A stretch of DNA of 64,000 nt, from contig NW_003314284.1 in NCBI RefSeq assembly GCF_000143415.4, forward strand, positions 792,825 through 856,824, given 5' to 3'. A program made the position numbers and the translations under genes. The stretch comes from Selaginella moellendorffii (Eukaryota > Streptophyta > Lycopodiopsida > Selaginellales > Selaginellaceae). The notes beneath the pieces were generated by a model. The model saw only the letters and a program-made list of their open reading frames with translations. It did no database searches and was not told where the DNA came from. Positions 42,269-53,755 of this stretch are shown here, in pieces. Position 1 is the stretch's first letter, and each line of letters starts with the position of its first letter.

Positions 42269-45200
42269 ATGAACAGCGCTGCGAAGGCGCGGTCGCGGCA
42301 CGTCTATCGATCTGGAGCTGCTGGATGCGGCGGAAAGCCGGCGCCTGTCAATGCCAAGAACACTGGCCAGGTCTGTGAGATTTCGATCCGACAGTGCGGC
42401 ATTTTCTGAATGGATCGATTGCCTTGCAGCCGCTGCCCTGCCCCCTGTGCGACAGGATTTTCAAGCAGGATGGACGCCTCAAGGAGCATCTCAAGAACAA
42501 GCACGCGGATGAGGAGCTTCCGCCGGCGTCGACGGAGAATTTAGCTTCCTCCTCTTCTTCCTCCGATGCTCCGCAGCAGCAGTCTTCTTCTTCTTCTTCT
42601 TCTTCCTCGTATCCAGTGAAGACGCCGAAAACTCTCTTGCACGAGTGGTGCCAGAAGAACAAGAGACCATCTCCAAAGTTCATGCATGTCGGTATTTACC
42701 TCCTCTTTGTCATGCTCGAGCTTTTTCTCTTTGGTTATAGGTTCAAAATGAAGGGAGCTTTCACTGCCGGGTGATCTTACCAGATGCTAAGAAGAGTGAA
42801 CTGGATGTTATACTTTGGTGCCGAGCTGATAGTCCAAGCTCACAGGAATCACACCACCGAGCAGCGGTAATGGCTTTGCATCACGTAATGGGAGACCGCA
42901 GGTATGGTTTCAAGGCTATAGTTTTTATAGATCAATGCGCTTATTCATGTAGATTGGATCGAATACTTCCCGAGGAGTATCGACAGCAGTGGCATGATCT
43001 CGACGCTGCTGCCGCAGAGCGTGAAGCAAAGCTCAAGATGAAGCTGGAGAAGCCGAAAAGGGTTGCCTATCCGCCCAGAGAGCTTCAGTCGGTTTTTATG
43101 AGCGAGGGGAACAGAAAACTGGTGGAAGAGGTGATAACAGACAGCACTGGCAGTGTAGAGGAAGCTCCCGACTTTGAGGATCAAGCTCAAGCGCTGTCCT
43201 CATTAGTAGAGATGGGTTTCAAGGAAGAACACATCGAGTCGGCTCTAGAACGGGCGAACAGCATTTCATCTGCACTCGACTGGCTCATGCTAAACGTCGA
43301 TGAAAGTGATCTCCCGGCTCGGTTTGCTCCTCAAGCGTCCAAGGCCGCCGTTCGTGTAGTACAACGAGCAGTCGAGTTTGATCCAACTCAGAACGCTATC
43401 GCTTTAGAACTTGCTCAGTACGGGTACTCCTATGAGCAGTGTGTAGCAGCATTCCAGGAGACCGGAAGTTTCGATCTAGCCATCTCCAAGCTTTTCCATA
43501 TTGCGGTCCAAGGGACGAAGACACTTCAAGCTACGGTTTCCTGGTCGGACCTTTCAGCTATGAGGGAGGAAGAACTGGTAGCAATCGGCGCCATATATCC
43601 CACGGCTGTTCTTTCGAACGAGCTCTTAAAGTTCGACGTGGAGCTTCCACCACAGTCCGGGAAAAGATTGGAGATGGAGGTAATACTGCTTACACTCTTC
43701 TTCGCTTAATACTTAAATATACTGGTACGCTGCAGGTTAGAATCTCAACTGATAGCTCCTATCCTTTTGAAATTCCAGTTCTAGGATTCCGATGCAAGGA
43801 TTTGGATGCCTCGTACTTACAAGCCGTGACGAAGAAGGTGGCTAACCGTGCTTTGGAATTACTTGGCATACCGATGATCTACGATCTGGTTTGTTATGCA
43901 GCCGAGGTATCTTTGCAACTTCTTTCAGAGCCAGTAAAGGTTGATGATCGAGGAGGAGATGTAAAACGTCATACCTCTGCAGACAGTAAAGCTCATGTGG
44001 TCGCTGGGAAGCAAAGAAGCAGCCGGCAGTGGGATGAAATAGATTGTGCCGCTGAAAGCACAAGGCTCAAGGATGACTGGGAAAGACTCCAGACGTCACG
44101 ACAATACGCAGACATCATGACATCAAGAAGAAGTTTACCGGTTTTCAAGCGAAAATCTGAAATACTTGCAGGGATAAGCTGCAACCCAGTGACTATTATT
44201 TGTGGAGAAACCGGCTGTGGAAAAAGTACACAGGTATGTCATAAGCTATTTGCCATTTTCTTAAGTGTGTTTCTCTTTCAGATTCCTCAATACGTTCTCG
44301 AAAAAGAGATTGAAATGGGGAATGGAGGAAGCTGTAACATTATCTGCACCCAACCCCGAAGAATTTCTGCTCTTGGTCTGGCTGCTCGTGTTGCCATGGA
44401 ACGCAATGAAGTCGTTGGAAGAGTGGTAAGTATAGCAGTTTACTATTGACTCCATAAAAATCTGGTGTGATTATTCAGGTTGGCTACTCCGTGCGTCTGG
44501 ATAGCTGCTGCTCTAAATTCACGAGACTGCTGTTTTGCACAACGGGAATTCTGTTGAGGAGGTTGCTGTCTGATCCAGAGCTAGAAGGCGTTACCCATGT
44601 TATTGTAGATGAAGTGCACGAGAGGACTCTTGAAAGTGATCTTCTTTTATTACTTCTCAGAGAGCATATACAGAGGTTGGCTGGTAATTTGCTAGTATCT
44701 TATCTTTATTTTCTGATATTTTCGCTTTGTTGTGACAGAACAAGAGGCAAAATCCGCGTTATCTTGATGTCGGCAACAGCAGAAACAAGCTTATTTTCTG
44801 ATTATTTCCAGCAAGGCTTGGGTCTTCGCCCCGAACTTCTTCGAGTACAAGGCTTTACATTCCCAGTTCGAGAATTACATCTGGACGACGTCCTAGAGCT
44901 GACAGGATATAAAGTAACAAAAAACTCTCGATTTGCGACGAATAAAAAGGCTAAGAGCGAAGTAATGACAACATCTGCCTCGAACAGTTTTGACAGTTGG
45001 GAATCCAGGGTAGGCGAAAACTCTGAAACAAATATGGAATACAGTGAAGCTACTATGCGGAGCCTGGACACGGTTGATGAGAGCGTAATCAATTACGAAC
45101 TTATCGAGCTATTGCTGTCCACCGTCTTTTCACTTGAACGTGAAGTTTCAGATATTTATGGACCTCTGGTAGCGGTGGATGATACTAGCAACTGGAAACC

Positions 45201-46840
45201 AGAAGCTGGATCCGTGCTGGTTTTCCTTCCTGGAATGATGGAAATCAGCAAACTTCAGGCCAGGCTTCAAAATTCCAAGCAACTATCAGCATATGGTGTT
45301 GAAAAAAAGTGGGTCCTGGCATTGCATGGCTCGCTCTCGAGTGAACAACAGAAGCGAGTTTTTGTGAGGCCTCCGCGGGGTGTGAGGAAAGTAGTCCTGG
45401 CAACGAATGTTGCTGAAACTAGCATCACCATTGACGACATATTGTAAGTATATTTTCCTGTTTTTCCTCCGACATGGTTTTGATGTCCTTCTCGCAGGTA
45501 TGTGATCGATACAGGACGTCACAAGGAAATGAGCTATGATCATTCGAAAGGCTTGTCGTGCTTGCAGGAGACCTGGGTCTCAAAAGCAAGTTGCAAGCAG
45601 CGGGCTGGTCGTGCTGGCCGTGTTCAGCCTGGCTGCTGTCTCAGACTCTACAGCAAGAAGCAGTTCAAAGCTTTCGATGATCACCAGCTTCCAGAGATAC
45701 AAAGAGTCTCCCTTGAAGGACTTTGTCTTAAGGTAAGAAAGAATCTTTCAATAGCTGGTTTCATGGAGCTCTTTGCAGGTCAAGTCGCTTCTTCAATCAA
45801 AAGTACAATCAACTCTATCTAAAATGCCCACGCCTCCCGACCCGGACGCTGTTATTGCAGCAGTTCAGTCACTAAAGGACATCAACGCGTTTGATGCGGA
45901 GAACGAGACTTTGACACCCCTCGGCAGACATCTTACACAGATGCCCGTGGATGCTCGCGTCGGGAAAATGCTCGTCTTCGGCTGCATGCTCAAGTGCCTC
46001 GATCCGGTCCTCACCATAGCTGCCAGCATGAGCGGACGCCCGGTCTTCTTCTCCCCGCAGGACAACAGGGAGGAGGCGAGACTAGCAAAGCTGAGATTGT
46101 CCGGGACCAGCAAGAGCGACCACATAGCTCTCGTTGCTGCTTACAACGGATGGATCACCGCGAGACGAGACGGATGGGAAGCCGAAAAGGACTACTGCGC
46201 CTCCAACTTCTTGTCACGGGAAGCTCTAGCCAGCATAGAAGCCAGCCGCGAAGACTACCTCAACGTACTCAGAGAGCTTGGATTCGTACCCGGTGATATA
46301 TCCAGCCTCGAGGCAAGCTCCAACAGCGTCAGAGTTATCAAGGCAGTCGTCTGTGCCGGCTTCTATCCAAAAATCGCGAGAGTTCGCCACCCCGAGAAGA
46401 CTTACGTTCAGACCGAGGGTGGAACCGTTCCAAAGCTAGCGGCAGCTCACGAGGTCCAGTACTTCACAAGGCTCGACGGCAGGGTGTTTCTCCATCCGGC
46501 CAGCGTTAACTTCTCGGCGGGGCACTTCGAGAGCCCCTGGCTGGTAGTGACGGACATGGTGAAGACGTCCAAGGTGTATGCGAGGGAGACGTCCATGGTT
46601 CCGGCTTACAGCCTTCTCATCTTCGGAGGGAGCATCAGCGTTCGTCACGAGAGGCAGATGATCGTGGTGGATGGCTGGCTGGAGTTTGAGGCCCCGGCTC
46701 GGATCGCTGTGCTCATCAAGGAGCTCCGGAAGAGAGTGGACGCGCTGCTGCTTGAAAAGACTGGAAATCCTGGCCTAGACATCTCCAGCAGCGCGGTTGT
46801 GGCGGCTCTTCTAAGGCTACTGGAGACCGATGGCTTCTAG
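42269..46840 (+). CDS. DExH-box RNA helicase with zinc finger, UBA and RWD domains (DHX57/DExH7-like)
   Basis: Exons after the first: about 42395-42687, 42741-42901, 42953-43679, 43736-44233, 44282-44425, 44479-44675, 44739-45443, 45498-45732, 45779-46840, roughly 1340 residues. Order: C2H2-type finger (CPLCDRIFKQDGRLKEHLKN), Ser-rich run, LLHEWCQKNK segment, UBA (LVEMGFKEEHIESALERAN), RWD-like region, then helicase motifs I GETGCGKSTQ, II DEVHER, III MSATAE, VI QRAGRAGR, a winged-helix/ratchet part and an OB-fold end. All ATPase motifs are intact. The 5' end is unsettled: the ATG at 42269 opens MNSAAKARSRHVYRSG, but a frame change is needed near 42370-42394, where only an implausibly short intron would fit. 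NXPE1 diverges 165 nt upstream. Confidence 0.88.
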
Positions 46841-47170
46841 TCTGGTGAGAAAAAGCTCGTTGTTACTTATGTAGCTGATATGGTTTGCTTAGGAGCTTTG
46901 GCTGCTCGGATCCCAATGGAACTCCCCGGTAGATTTTGAAACCATTTCCGCGCACGTAAGTAGAACCAGGCTTGATACGAAATGTTTGATGTGTTGCAGC
47001 TGACTTTGAAACATCTTCCGGCACAGAGGATGAACAGCAAACCGTTTGTGAGATCGACATTTTTCCTGTAAGGACGTGGTTCCCAGGTCCCCTGTTGAAT
47101 GCGTAGCAGCACACTCGGAGCTTAAAATGCAGCTGGTGGGCGTTTCTGCCACCCGTAGGCACGAATCTTC
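45779..47170. repeat. Helicase/RCL1 junction, copy 1
   Basis: The 3' end of the helicase followed tail-to-tail by RCL1 3' sequence. It matches 54270-55370 in the same orientation. In this copy the helicase is intact and RCL1 is a relic. Confidence 0.8.
46870..47170 (-). pseudogene. Relic of the RCL1 3' end
   Basis: Degenerate copy of the last two exons of RCL1 (intact at 54881-56327). Matching pieces, read on the minus strand, include DNA for AETPTSCILSSECAA (family AETTTGCILSSECVA), CAATGGACCTGGGAACC-like linker sequence, LLFILCAGRCFKVS (CALCPEDVSKV), and the end TCVGSGF-like region. Sections are missing, including the DPATGTV codons, and frames shift repeatedly. It begins about 30 nt after the helicase stop, exactly as the real RCL1 end sits relative to the helicase relic at 54.8 kb. 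Confidence 0.85.
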
Positions 47171-47184
47171 TAGACTCTGTAAAA

Positions 47185-47300
47185 TGCGCCATACTTGGAG
47201 CTCATGGCCTCGAAAAACTCCTTCCCCTTATCCGCAAGGCCGGCATGGCTGCACAGAGCTAGAATCAAGGGGCTTGTGTCTCAGCCAACAAGATTTATAT
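47185..47300 (-). pseudogene. Small PPR gene fragment
   Basis: On the minus strand one frame reads ILALCSHAGLADKGKEFFEA followed by MSSKYG. This is the conserved block before the E1 motif of PLS-type PPR proteins (usually LSACSHAGLVDEG..FF..M...YG). A stop lies a few codons upstream and nothing else of the gene is recognisable, so it is an isolated relic next to the RCL1 remnant. Confidence 0.7.
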
Positions 47301-48899
47301 GTCTTGGAATGTCCCGATTCAAACAATGCGAATGGAGAAAATAGCCAGGTTTTTAAAAAGTAAATTGAAACCAAAGACCATTTGCTAATTTAGAACTCCA
47401 ATTAGAGTAAAAGTGTTGATAAATATTCTAATACATAAAACTTCTAGCTATTAAGCTTCATTGACTGAGACCAACTTTTGTCTTTAGTGATCCTATGTAA
47501 ATTTGTGTGCAAAGTAAATTATATGCTTGTAACTTTTCATTCCACCCAAATAAGCTTGTTGTCTTTGGAATGGTTAATATTACATTTCACAAACACAAAT
47601 AAGGGGTAGTTTCCAGAGTTTAGATTGATGAAACCATGTAATCATCGATCAAGATCTAGGTTTGATGATCATTCTAACAAGCTAGCATATTGGTGGCAAA
47701 ACGTAGGTGCACGAAGACGACAAAGACATGTTCAATTTCAACTGCCTATTGTACCTCATGCTTCTTTTTCAAAAAAGCAAAAAGTCTTATCCACGTTTGG
47801 CCATGCCACAGCAATACATTCAAGTTTGGTAATCCAGAAAATATAGACCTGGACCATTTAAGTGCACTCTGTTGATGGAGATTGAAAACTACTTTCTACA
47901 GAGTTTCAAACCATCAGAATCCCTTGATTCATCTTTTAATGAGAAAAGTTTCCAGCACACTATCAGCTACAAGGACGAAGTGGACGACATAAATGCCAAC
48001 AAGATTGGATGACAAATAACTATGGTGGTATATTTGAATCCATTAGTCTCATGCTTCTTGGGGGGCACTATAAAGACCTGAATGAATAAATGAATGAATA
48101 TTGAAATAAACACTGCTAAAATTAACTCATAATTAAGACATGCCTTCTCTTTGTCCATGTTCTGAACACACTGGTGAAGTGTGTTCCTCTAAGATCATCA
48201 GGAAGTGTCTGATCCTACAGGATACAAAACTAACTACTTATAAACTAATTGGAAAGTTAAATAGGAATTTAAAAAATATCGCTTATTCTGTGCCGGTGGC
48301 TGGAATCCGAGCTTGGGAGGATATACAGGGCAAGAGTGATCTATTGTAGCAGGCATTGCCGTCTCATCTCACCACTGATTGAAATGGGGCAGATCCCACA
48401 GAAATTTGCGCTATCGATTTTAAAACTCCATTCAAGTACAAAAGGGTGATATAATAATATTAAAAAAAATCAAATAAATTTCGCGTTTGTTTGGCGTCTG
48501 CCTTGTTAATGACATCACAGAGTGAACAATGTAGCAGATGCCCTGAAAGGCCATATGCTTGAAGCATCTGTCCATGACACGAAATTCCACTGGGGCATTT
48601 GTAGAAAGCTAGAAAATTACCAGCCACACGGGAATATTTTTAGAATCTTCGAATAAAGATGGGTCAACGAGCAGTTATACAAACACCACGAAAGGAAGTT
48701 GAGCACTGCCAGTACTATAAGAACTCTATCAACTAGGTCCCCTGGGGACATTTGTGGTCCCTTAGAAACCGGAGCTGTCTTTATTTGCTCCTTGCCAAGC
48801 TGCTGGCGTGGAAGATTTGCGGAAGATTCCCCCATTCTACAATCTAGCTGTTCAGACCTCGCTAGAATTCAAACGCAGCAGTAGTGCTCCCGTGTGAGA
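47301..48899. other. Intergenic region, no supported gene
   Basis: About 1.6 kb. AT-rich sequence with only chance frames up to about 73 codons. A 72-codon minus frame at 48617-48835 has no recognisable motif. Weak traces of the decayed PPR gene may extend below 48900, but I could not align them. Confidence 0.5.
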
Positions 48900-50205
48900 G
48901 TCAACCCAAAGTCAGCGGGCATCGACACGCCTCATTGACAAGCCCGGAATGGGCCAGAATGGTCGCAAAGGCAATCCTGCCCGGCACAATCCCTGCCAAG
49001 TTCATCCTTCGGAAGAAAAAGAGGGCTTTGCCTGGTGGCGCATCATGGCATTCCACGACATGAGGACAGGCATTACATGGAGTTGTGAGAGCTTCCTGAA
49101 ATTAGCTATTTTGCTCACACCCCATTTTAAGAATCTGCCATATAATCTTTACACTTGCATCTGCGAAAGAAGAAGAGCCGAGGTCATGATGTTCCATACC
49201 GTGACATCAGTGCATGGATGTGAAGGGTTCCCTGGCCTCACACACTATGCTCAGCGAAAGAGCCCCGTGATCACCGAGCTCCACGACACAACGTGCATTT
49301 GCAGCATTCTGTGGAATGCAAGCCTGGCCTCGTCCAAGCGGAATCTATTTATCTATTTTGGCACTGCTCCAAGCAGCCATTTTCTGAAACACTGACGTTT
49401 ACAATACTTTGTGCGTCGACATTTAATCAAACATTTCTTGTCATCTCAATTTTCATGTTGTCCTCAAAACTTTTCCTCAAACCACAAGTCATGTCAACGA
49501 TTTTGCTAGAACCCAGCTGGACTGAATCATCTTTTGCTAGAAAAAAAAATGCTCTACAATCAAATCATCACAACGCAAGAAATCATACCCCTTTCTTCCT
49601 TTACAAAAAATATCCTCCTTGCCTCCGCATCCATTCCATTGTGCAAACTCAGTTGTTGGACGACACAACATCGTGAAGTGGCATCCTCTCAAACACGGCA
49701 CTTGTAGCAACCCGGCTTGGGCATATGTGCTTATATATCATTTGTTCACGAGAAGGCATTCTATGACAGCAATGTCAAACATGGCCGACGGAGGCCTGGC
49801 ATGTTAGCAAATGTAGAAATCAGGCAGTTCCATCATGCTACCTCGTTCCACTTGGGTAAAATCTCAAAGAACTGTCTACTCTGGAAGCACTGTGCAAACA
49901 CGTTATCATCAAGTTCCAGGTGATTAGATCCCACAAGGGTGCATGCCATCGAACATCAATCAAGGTCTTCAAAACACCGACTCTGAGCATCAGATACTAT
50001 GTCAGGCAGGGCGACTTCATAAAAGGAAAGGTTTGCTGTTGAGCATAATGTTGCATGATCTGGTGTCAGGTTTGAAGATCTCCTGGCCTGCTGCAGTTTC
50101 AGCACCAGTTGAACTAGCAATAGCGGAGATTGGAAGCAAGAATGCAGTTGTGACTTTGTGGAGATCTTTGCATGCCTTCAGACGGTTCCACAGAGCTCTT
50201 GCTAT
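48900..50205 (-). pseudogene. Decayed PPR gene, block B copy of PPR1
   Basis: Scattered segments match PPR1 when read on the minus strand. Near 50100-50165 the sequence corresponds to the start region (shared GGAGATTGGAAGCAAGAATG on the plus strand versus the antisense of PPR1 around 8235). Near 49680-49900 lie degenerate repeats with the cores of NVAWNCLIS and related motifs. Near 48940-49030 lies the region of ARIAFATILA. The copy is about 1.3 kb against 2.2 kb in PPR1, so large internal deletions occurred, and frames are broken throughout. It is followed by the intact dioxygenase in the order expected for block B. Confidence 0.8.
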
Positions 50206-50268
50206 AAGATAGTAGTCTTGTTTTATTTCATTATTTGTATTATTTTATTTTAGTGACAGCAGAGCGGT

Positions 50269-51494
50269 TTAGTTTATTTGGAGCTTTTGTGAATGCTTGC
50301 CATCCAAATATTTTGTGTAGACATTTGTGATGTGCTCTTCGTATAAGGTTGACCTGTAGAGCGGTGGGTTTTGCTCATCGATAAATTCTGGCAGGGGTCC
50401 TATCACAACGTCCCGCGATGGATTGCAAAATGCCACGATGGAGAGACGAGTTTGATCAGGCTGGACAAGGACCCGGTGCTCAATGCTCTTGTATTTGCCA
50501 TTGCTCAAAATCTGGCATGGAAACCATGATAGAAATCAATCCAAGTCAATATAATAGCTTACTTCAAGCTGATCAGCGATGTTCACAATGAATGCATTCT
50601 TTATAGGCTTCAAGTCGTACCAGAGATCACCTTTCCTGGCCTGGAGTCCACCAACTTGATCTTCAAACAGGATTGTCAAACCGCCGCTGTCGGTATGGCC
50701 ATTCATTCCAAGAGCAAGATCAGGATTTGGGCACGGTGGATAGTAATTCGATCGCAAGATCATCTCTGAGTCTCCAAACGATTTCGCGAGGCAGTTTGAA
50801 TCCAGCCCGAGCCCTTCTGACAAAGCCGACAACAGAGTCTGACTCAGATGTTTCACGCTTGAAACATAGCTGGAAGCGAGCCTCCTGCAATATCCAAGAA
50901 AACAAGCAATCTCATGAAATCCAAATTGATCAAGCTCATTTACTTGTAGCACGCTGGTTTTTCCGGCCATGGATGCTCCTTTTCTCTGTTTGAAAAGTAG
51001 TGCTGAAAGTGATCGTGCCACTCCATATGAGTCTCTTGAGAAGGTGTCATACTTGTACAGTACCGCACTGGCACAAACACCTCCTCCGTATAATACTTCA
51101 TCTTCTCCTCGATCGGAAGATCAAAGAGCTCAAGCACTCCATAGACCATGCCTTGCATCGTTTCAACAGGAATCCCGTGGTTGATCACCTGTGGCATGTG
51201 GCATCATATTATGAATGATCAATTTTAGATACGATACATAACAGGTACACATCAAAATACCTGAAAGATGCCCCATTCACTCGAAGCCATGCACAAAGTT
51301 TGAACAAATTCCTCTCGGTCACTCTCCAATGCAGCCATGTCAATCACAGGGATCTCCACCCCGGGAACGATCAAATGCTTCACAGCTCGGTGGCTGGGAG
51401 GTTTGATATAACAGCCAGGAATGGTAACGAGGCCATTATCCATGAGAGCTTTGACACCAGTGTGCTCATTGGCATTTGCAACAAAGGAAGGCAT
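50269..51494 (-). CDS. 2-oxoglutarate/Fe(II)-dependent dioxygenase (plant DOXC type)
   Basis: Four exons (51494-51261, 51188-50944, 50884-50563, 50511-50269), 347 residues, the usual size of plant 2-ODDs. The N-terminal DIOX_N half has VPGVEIPVIDMAAL and WGIFQVINHGIP. The catalytic core has SNYYPPCPNPDLALGMNGHT with iron ligands His223 and Asp225, then HRVLVQPDQTRLS with His279 and the 2-oxoglutarate-binding Arg289xSer291. The tail is IGPLPEFIDEQNPPLYRS. The family includes flavonoid, gibberellin and salicylate hydroxylases (DMR6-like); the substrate cannot be told from sequence. A TATA box lies 38 nt before the ATG, and the MFS gene diverges about 500 nt upstream, so the pair may share a promoter. 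Surviving copy of the pair; the block A copy is a relic. Confidence 0.94.
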
Positions 51495-51531
51495 AGCTAT
51501 AAGATGAATGAGATTGCATAAAATTGGTTGG

Positions 51532-51539
51532 TTTATATA
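51532..51539 (-). promoter_or_regulatory. Possible TATA box of the dioxygenase gene
   Basis: The minus strand reads CTATATAAAC, 38 nt upstream of the dioxygenase ATG. Good consensus, but as with BSP1 the implied 5' UTR is very short. Confidence 0.4.
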
Positions 51540-51997
51540 GTTGATTTTCCATGACGTTAAAATCCAAGTCACATGGCCGATGATTCGCGAAAGATCTTCT
51601 AGGTGGCAGCCCACGTGGCCATCATGTCAATTACTTAAAACAACACGTATTTGTTTTAATATTTCTCGAGAGCTGTTTCGACGAAGTCGGCAGGGAGCAG
51701 CAGCGAAGGAGCGAGCACAAGATGTACCATCGATTTTCTGCATCTATCAGTCTCATGTTTGACAAATATAACTAAATAGATAGTCCATTGTCAAGCATGA
51801 AACTGATGGATGCAAAAATGCAAGATTGAAAATTGAAGCCGCATCTTGCATATCTCGCAGCTCCCTCCCTGTGCGCTGTCCAGGCTTTGGTTTCCAGGAA
51901 ACCTTTGTTTTCTGGAAAGCCGGGTAGAAAACCTAGTCATTGAGACAAGAGAAAACAGTGACTTGCGAAGTGCTCTTTCAATCTAGCTACCAGGATC

Positions 51998-53641
51998 ATG
52001 GTTGGGACGAGAACACACCTCTACAACAGTCGATGGATGGTTGCATTGGCAAGTTTTTTCCTCATGATCTCCTCAGGAGGATCACTCAACAATTTCAGCC
52101 TCTTCTCGCAGCATCTCAAGCTGTCCCTCGGCTACAACCAAAAGAATATCAACACCATAAGCTTCTTCAAGGACGTTGGCACCAGCGTCGGCATTCTCTC
52201 CGGCCTCGTTTACGATCTCACCGGGCCCTGGGTCGTGCTCCTTCTTGGATTCGCGCTAAACTTTGCTGGATACTTCACGATATGGCTGGCTACAACGCAG
52301 AGAATCGCACACCCCCACGTCTGGGAGCTGTGCTTCTATCTCTTTATGATCGGCGCGTCGGCAGCCTTCACCACCACCGCGGTCCTCGTGGCCTGTGCCA
52401 AGAATTTCCCCAAGAACCAGGGCATGGTTCTTAGTCTTTTCGACAGCACACAGGGATTGAGCGTTGCGATGTTCACTCTGCTTTACCAGGCCTTCTTCTC
52501 CCGCAGCGATGATTCCTTCGTCCTTTTGCTGGCCTGGTTTCCATCGCTCTTATGCCTTCTCTTCGCGTTTGTCATTCGATCCGTCCCACTCGACGGCCGC
52601 TACAATGACTCGAGAACGCTCTTCGTCTTCTTGTCGGTAACCTTGATCCTGGCTGGATATCTCATGGCGATTATCATCCTCCAGCATTTCGTGCGCCTGG
52701 AATCTAGGATCATCAAGGCCTTCTTTTCCATCATGCTGCTCATACTCTCCATCCCGGCTCTTGTGGTTCTGAGACAGGAATCCAAAACCTTCCATCGCGA
52801 GGTTGATCTAGTGGAGAACGCAGCTCAAGCAGATAATCAAGATCATGGCAACAACGTCGTCAACGTAGATCCTCCGGATCATGGAGCAAACGCCGCTGCT
52901 CCAGCTATCGCCTTGCACAGCGCGATCTTCTTCTTTAAAGGATCGCCCGTCAAGCGAGGAGACGATTTCACAATCCTCCAGGCGCTCTGTAGCATCGACA
53001 TGCTTCTCATCTTTGTGGCGTCAACCTGTGGCATTGGCGCTGTGCTCACCGTGACCAACAATTTCGGCCAGATTGGAACGTCGCTGGGCTACTCCCAGGC
53101 CGGAACAAACACTTTCATCGCCCTCCTTAGCATCTGGGACTTCATCGGTGGCGTTGGCGTTGGCTTCATCTCGGATATATGCCTCGCCAGCTATGGCGTC
53201 GCAAGGCCCTTCTTCCTGTGCCTGGTTCTCTTGCTTCTCTCGCTTGGGAGCTTGATAATCGCTCTTGGGCTTCCCGGAGCGCTCTTCTACGGCTCGGTTT
53301 TGATTGGGTTATCAATCGGTGGCCAGTGGTCGGTTCTTTACACCATGATAGCGGAGATCTTCGGGCTCAGGTTCTATGGGACGCTCCAAAATGTAACTTA
53401 CGTCGCTAAGGCGCTGGGAACTTATGTTTTGTCCGTCCGGGTGGCAGGAGTTTTATACGACCGCGAGAGTAAGCTTGGACCGGACGTTGGTGATCTCCTT
53501 TGCCATGGATCGCATTGCTACAGAGCAACCTTCTTCGTCATGGCTGGAGTGTGCTTGTTTGCATCTATTGTGAGCTTGATCTTGTCCATTAGAACAACAA
53601 AGTTTTATAGTGTCACTCTTCGAAAGAGACTAACTAGTTAA
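51998..53641 (+). CDS. NFD4-like / nodulin-like major facilitator transporter
   Basis: Intronless, 547 residues, about twelve predicted membrane helices. The N-terminal nodulin-like half starts with ASFFLMISSGGSLNNFSLFS, SFFKDVGTSVGILSGLVYDL and KNFPKNQGMVLSLFDSTQ, characteristic of plant NFD4 and related carriers. A hydrophilic loop rich in Asp, Asn and His (DNQDHGNNVVNVDPPDHG) separates the halves. The second half has TNNFGQIGTSLGYSQAGT, FIGGVGVGFISD and IGGQWSVLYTMIAEIFGLRF. Transport substrate unknown; relatives are plasma-membrane or endomembrane proteins. It is the functional version of the relic at 6-7.5 kb. Divergent from the dioxygenase. Confidence 0.94.
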   Translation: MVGTRTHLYNSRWMVALASFFLMISSGGSLNNFSLFSQHLKLSLGYNQKNINTISFFKDVGTSVGILSGLVYDLTGPWVVLLLGFALNFAGYFTIWLATTQRIAHPHVWELCFYLFMIGASAAFTTTAVLVACAKNFPKNQGMVLSLFDSTQGLSVAMFTLLYQAFFSRSDDSFVLLLAWFPSLLCLLFAFVIRSVPLDGRYNDSRTLFVFLSVTLILAGYLMAIIILQHFVRLESRIIKAFFSIMLLILSIPALVVLRQESKTFHREVDLVENAAQADNQDHGNNVVNVDPPDHGANAAAPAIALHSAIFFFKGSPVKRGDDFTILQALCSIDMLLIFVASTCGIGAVLTVTNNFGQIGTSLGYSQAGTNTFIALLSIWDFIGGVGVGFISDICLASYGVARPFFLCLVLLLLSLGSLIIALGLPGALFYGSVLIGLSIGGQWSVLYTMIAEIFGLRFYGTLQNVTYVAKALGTYVLSVRVAGVLYDRESKLGPDVGDLLCHGSHCYRATFFVMAGVCLFASIVSLILSIRTTKFYSVTLRKRLTS

Positions 53642-53755
53642 TAAATGTTAGCTGCTGAAATGAATAGTAAAACTTCTACTAGCTGCTGAAATGAATAGTA
53701 AGCTTCTATAAGTTTTATAGCGTCACTCTTCGAAAGAGATTAATTGGTTAGATGC
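53600..53755 (+). repeat. Nested tandem duplication of the carrier 3' end
   Basis: A 31-nt unit (TAGCTGCTGAAATGAATAGT then AAAACTTCTAC) occurs twice in tandem at 53649-53679 and 53680-53710. The last coding stretch of the carrier, AAGTTTTATAGTGTCACTCT to the stop, recurs directly after it with a few changes, ending near 53751. The duplication is absent from the block A copy as far as I can see. Confidence 0.8.

Noticed and set aside
42351-42530. Alternative coding frame from the ATG at 42351 in the helicase 5' region
   Set aside because: It stays open for about 60 codons but destroys the zinc finger and ends in a stop; composition suggests a shadow frame.
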